This document shows positions 38,706 to 41,238 of a stretch of 41,238 nt of DNA, in pieces. Below the pieces are notes generated by a model that ran no database searches, was not told the origin of the DNA, and was given only the letters and a program-made list of their open reading frames with translations. The first letter of the stretch is position 1; each line of letters opens with the position of its first letter. The DNA comes from a virus: positions 1 to 41,238 of IMG/VR virus record IMGVR_UViG_3300033064_006821; one strand, written 5' to 3'. Both the position numbers and the translations under genes were made by a program.

Positions 38706-40033
38706 CGAAGCCGCCGGAAAAATCGAAGGTCGTCCGCAAGCTGCGGTGCGCCGTCTACACCCGGAAATCATCCGAGGAAGGGCTTGAGCAGGAGTTCAAC
38801 AGCCTGCATGCCCAGCGTGAGGCCTGCGAGGCGTACATCGCCAGCCAGCGGTCGGAAGGGTGGGTGCTGGTCCGCGATCAGTATGACGACGGCGGCATCT
38901 CGGGCGGCACGCTGGAACGGCCGGCGCTGAAGCGGTTGCTCGCCGACATCGAGAGCGGGCGGGTCGATGTGATCGTCGTCTACAAGATCGACCGGCTGTC
39001 GCGCGCGCTGATGGATTTTGCCAAGCTGGTCGAGGTGTTCGATCGGAACGACGTCACATTTGTCAGCGTCACGCAGTCGTTTAACACGACGACCTCGATG
39101 GGCCGGCTGACGCTGAATATCCTGCTTTCCTTCGCCCAGTTCGAGCGCGAGGTCATTGGCGAGCGGATCCGCGACAAGTTCGCCGCCTCGCGCAAGAGGG
39201 GCATGTGGATGGGCGGCCATCCACCGCTCGGCTATGCCGTCAGGGATAGGAAGCTGGAGATCAACGACGCTGAGGCGGCCACGGTACGCATGATCTTCGA
39301 GCGCTTCCTCGAGATCGGCTCGGCCACCACCCTCGCGAGGGACCTCGCGAATGAGGGCGTCACCACCAAGCGCGGCCGGCCAATCGACAAGGGTGTCATC
39401 TACAAGCTGCTCGCGAACCGGGTCTACATCGGCGAGGCCGTTCACAAGGGCACAGCCTATCCCGGCGAGCACAAGGCCATCATCAGCCGCGACCTGTGGG
39501 ACAAGGCGCACAGCATCATGGCGGTGAGCCCACGAACCCGTGCCTCCAACACGCGCGCGCAGACGCCGTCGCTGCTGAAGGGGTTACTCTTCGGGCCCAC
39601 CGGTTGCGCCATGTCGCCGTCGCACACGCGCAAGGGTGGGCGGCTCTACCGCTACTATGTCAGCCAGTCGGTGATCAAACGCGGCGCCGGTGCATGTCCC
39701 GTGGCCCGGCTACCGGCGGCCGAGATTGAAGCCGGAGTCGTTGACCAGCTGCGCGGCATGTTGCGCGCGCCGGAAATCATCATCGGCACGTGGCGCGCGG
39801 CCCGCCCGGAGATCGAGGGGATTGCGGAAGCTGAGGTGCGCGAAGCCATCGAACGGCTGGATCCGCTTTGGGACGAGCTCTTCCCCGCCGAGCAGGCGCG
39901 CATCGTCCAACTCCTGATCGAGCGTGTCGATGTTGGCATCGGCGGTGTCGACATCCGGTTGCGGACCGCCGGGCTGGCAAGCCTGGTTGGTGAGCTCCGC
40001 GTCATTGATGCCGGTCAGCGGAGCGCTGCATGA
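38702..40033 (+). CDS. Large serine recombinase (resolvase/integrase family)
   Basis: This 443-aa protein is a site-specific serine recombinase. The catalytic domain covers residues 14-165: the nucleophile is Ser23 in CAVYTRKSSEEG, followed by GGISGGTLERPALKRL, VDVIVVYKIDRLSRALMDF and the FAQFEREVIGERIRDK motif. A recombinase domain (about 175-290) includes GGHPPLGYAV, RPIDKGVIYKLLANRVYIGE and HKAIISRDLWDKA. A zinc-ribbon-like part with few cysteines (GLLFGPTGCAMSPSHTRKGG) and a coiled-coil end follow. It is rather short for this group. Placed at the right end of the phage genes, it is the best candidate for the integrase. Confidence 0.94.
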   Translation: MTKPPEKSKVVRKLRCAVYTRKSSEEGLEQEFNSLHAQREACEAYIASQRSEGWVLVRDQYDDGGISGGTLERPALKRLLADIESGRVDVIVVYKIDRLSRALMDFAKLVEVFDRNDVTFVSVTQSFNTTTSMGRLTLNILLSFAQFEREVIGERIRDKFAASRKRGMWMGGHPPLGYAVRDRKLEINDAEAATVRMIFERFLEIGSATTLARDLANEGVTTKRGRPIDKGVIYKLLANRVYIGEAVHKGTAYPGEHKAIISRDLWDKAHSIMAVSPRTRASNTRAQTPSLLKGLLFGPTGCAMSPSHTRKGGRLYRYYVSQSVIKRGAGACPVARLPAAEIEAGVVDQLRGMLRAPEIIIGTWRAARPEIEGIAEAEVREAIERLDPLWDELFPAEQARIVQLLIERVDVGIGGVDIRLRTAGLASLVGELRVIDAGQRSAA

Positions 40034-40425
40034 TGGTAGAGGGAAGTTTCGCAGAAGCCGAAGGCACCGTCACGGTCCACATCCCGTTCGAGATCCGCAA
40101 ACGCGGCGGCCGCAAGCTGATCCTCGCGCCGGACGGCACCAATACCTGGGCACCACCCCGGCGCCGCATCGACAACGCCATGATCAAGGCGATCGCACGA
40201 GCGTTCCGGTGGCGGAAGCTGCTGGAGACCGGCGTCTACGCCACCGTCGAGGAGATTGCCGCAGCCGAGAAGATCAACGCGTCCTACGTCAGTCGCGTGC
40301 TGCGGATGACGCTGTTCGCCCCGGACATCGTTGAGGCGATTCTGGATGGGCGGCAGCCGACCGAGATGACGCTCGACTTTCTGATGCGGCCGTTTCCGGT
40401 CGTGTGGCGGGAGCAAGGGATCTAA
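40030..40425 (+). CDS. HTH-like protein linked to the serine recombinase
   Basis: This 131-aa protein starts MMVEGSFAEAEGTVTVHIPF, with FEIRKRGGRKLILAPDG near the N-terminus and an HTH around residues 70-100 (TGVYATVEEIAAAEKINASY, then VSRVLRMTLFAPDIVEAIL), resembling ParB-type HTHs. The C-terminus reads DGRQPTEMTLDFLMRPFPVV. Such a gene directly follows the DUF2924-linked recombinase in many alphaproteobacterial elements; it probably binds the same DNA and controls or directs recombination, but this has not been shown to my knowledge. Its ATG overlaps the recombinase stop by four bases. Confidence 0.82.
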   Translation: MMVEGSFAEAEGTVTVHIPFEIRKRGGRKLILAPDGTNTWAPPRRRIDNAMIKAIARAFRWRKLLETGVYATVEEIAAAEKINASYVSRVLRMTLFAPDIVEAILDGRQPTEMTLDFLMRPFPVVWREQGI

Positions 40426-40464
40426 AGGTCAGAAGCGACCGGCTGACGTAATCGGCAACGCTGT

Positions 40465-40683
40465 TCATGTCATACGGATCTCATACTCGCGTCGCTCGCA
40501 CGGCGCATCGCGGATTTCGACGTCGGTCAGTGACAGGTCGTAGCGGTCGAGCAACTCGGCGACCTTGGCGGCGTCCAACAGGGCCTCGCCTTCGGTGCAG
40601 CCGTTGTCGATGGTCTTGGCGCGCAGTCCCTGGATGCGCGTCTTGAGCTTGTCGAGGGCGGCGAGATTGGGGTGTTCGTTCAC
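40465..40683 (-). CDS. DUF2786-like protein
   Basis: This protein of about 72 aa reads NEHPNLAALDKLKTRIQGLR, then AKTIDNGCTEGEALLDAAKV and AELLDRYDLSLTDVEIRDAP, which resembles the helical DUF2786 domain (a leader helix, a CTEGEA-type turn and a second helix). It is on the minus strand and convergent with the recombinase cassette, so it may belong to the host or to another element. The start is uncertain: I use the GTG at 40683; a GTG at 40767 would give 100 aa. No strong ribosome site is visible. Confidence 0.6.
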   Translation of the reverse strand: MNEHPNLAALDKLKTRIQGLRAKTIDNGCTEGEALLDAAKVAELLDRYDLSLTDVEIRDAPCERREYEIRMT

Positions 40684-41238
40684 GGATGCGTCCAAAAAAT
40701 GAAGCCGACTATATCGACCCTCGTCGCCGACGCCGACATGAGGGAGCGCGATGCCGAGCAATGCCACCGTACCGGAGACACGAAAATCGCCAACAAAATC
40801 ATCCCGCGATTCCGCCGCCAGACCGTCTTGCTGCCCGATGAGATGCGCGGAAAGTACGGAAATTTCATCCTGATTAATCGAGTCAAATCAGTAGCTTATA
40901 AATCCGTACTGATTGGGCGAAGTCAGGAGGTTTGGAGAGAATGGGCCAGAGAGAGACGAAACAGGCCTTCCGGCGGGCGAGCGAAGTCAGGAGCTTTTGC
41001 CGCTGAGGCCCGCATTTCCTGGGCTTTTGAGTGGTCGCGAATTGGCTCAGAGAAAGTTGTCGTGGGTAGAATTGGCGGAGGGAGAGTCCGCCAGATTATG
41101 CTATAATTCTGTTCTATTATAGTGACTTATGTGATAAATAATAATTGGTGCCCACATTTTTGCCCACAAAAACTGAGGCGAAATAATAGTTATTTCTGTC
41201 ATTGTTTTGTGACCGTCCGGTGAAGTCGCTCTGGCGGA
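40684..41238. other. AT-rich non-coding stretch with repeats at the right edge
   Basis: I find no convincing gene here. It holds a perfect 8-bp inverted repeat AATCAGTA (40886-40893) / TACTGATT (40907-40914), a 13-bp direct repeat GCGAAGTCAGGAG (40917-40929 and 40981-40993), an inverted repeat CTATAAT (41101-41107) / ATTATAG (41116-41122), and two copies of TGCCCACA (41149-41156, 41161-41168). The GC content falls towards the right edge. It could be the prophage border or the leader of a gene beyond the window. Confidence 0.5.
41099..41107 (+). promoter_or_regulatory. Extended -10 promoter element TGCTATAAT
   Basis: A TATAAT hexamer (41102-41107) with an upstream TG at the extended -10 position points rightwards out of the window. 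No -35 is recognised. It overlaps one arm of the 7-bp inverted repeat CTATAAT / ATTATAG, which could be an operator. Confidence 0.5.

Noticed and set aside
40672-41106. Plus-strand 144-aa open frame at the right edge
   Set aside because: It has no recognisable domain, no good ribosome site, ends in an AT-rich stretch and overlaps the DUF2786-like gene; I do not consider it supported.
41141-41175. A tRNA 3' end as attachment site
   Set aside because: The paired TGCCCACA words recalled attachment cores near tRNA genes, but no cloverleaf or CCA-like end can be built around them.

Overview
The window is most of a prophage (or a very phage-like element) in a high-GC bacterium. Protein families seen here (DUF2924 with a serine recombinase, DUF3489, DUF6362, DUF6378, DUF6511 and a Sak4-type ATPase paired with an SSB) point to an alphaproteobacterial host; I cannot name the genus. 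Almost all phage genes lie on the minus strand, so the phage reads right to left.

Left part, 1-19876 (late genes, minus strand). The head module follows the lambda order: small terminase, GpA-type large terminase, gpW-like joiner, lambda-type portal, S49 protease with a nested scaffold start, gpD-type decoration protein, gpE-type major capsid, then two connector/terminator proteins. The tail module is P2-like and contractile: gpV spike, PAAR tip, gp25/W wedge, gpJ, gpI, three large fibre genes, a small fibre-associated protein, a DUF4376 protein, tail sheath and tail tube (cut by the left window edge). The phage is therefore a mosaic myovirus with a siphovirus-type head. A prlF-yhaV toxin-antitoxin pair on the plus strand is wedged between the spike and the PAAR gene.

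Middle, 19975-23424 (accessory). Two small plus-strand genes (73 aa and a DUF3489 protein) end at a clear rho-independent terminator. A visibly AT-richer minus-strand gene with its own sigma70-like promoter encodes a likely papain/C39-fold cysteine peptidase. Next come a ParB-domain DNA methyltransferase and a 379-bp non-coding control region packed with repeats and palindromes.

Right part, 23425-37861 (early genes, minus strand, mostly coupled by 1-8 bp overlaps). It holds two structural-looking genes, DUF6362/DUF6378 proteins, a RuvC-like resolvase, a 983-aa Toprim primase-helicase, a RecD/Dda-like helicase, a Cas4/RecB-like nuclease, a DUF6511 protein, an SSB-like protein, a Sak4-like ATPase, several small conserved unknowns, a divergent sigma-like factor, a Com-like zinc ribbon and a 749-aa orphan protein with its own promoter. 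The 3' end of the primase gene carries nine copies of an 8-bp iteron and a 16-bp palindrome, and is a good candidate for the phage replication origin.

Right end, 38050-40425 (plus strand): a four-gene recombination cassette (small conserved protein, DUF2924 protein, serine recombinase, HTH-like protein), probably the integration/excision module. A DUF2786-like gene and an AT-rich non-coding stretch with repeats follow and may be the prophage border or host DNA. No CI-type repressor, lysis genes, tape measure, tRNA or CRISPR array is seen inside the window.
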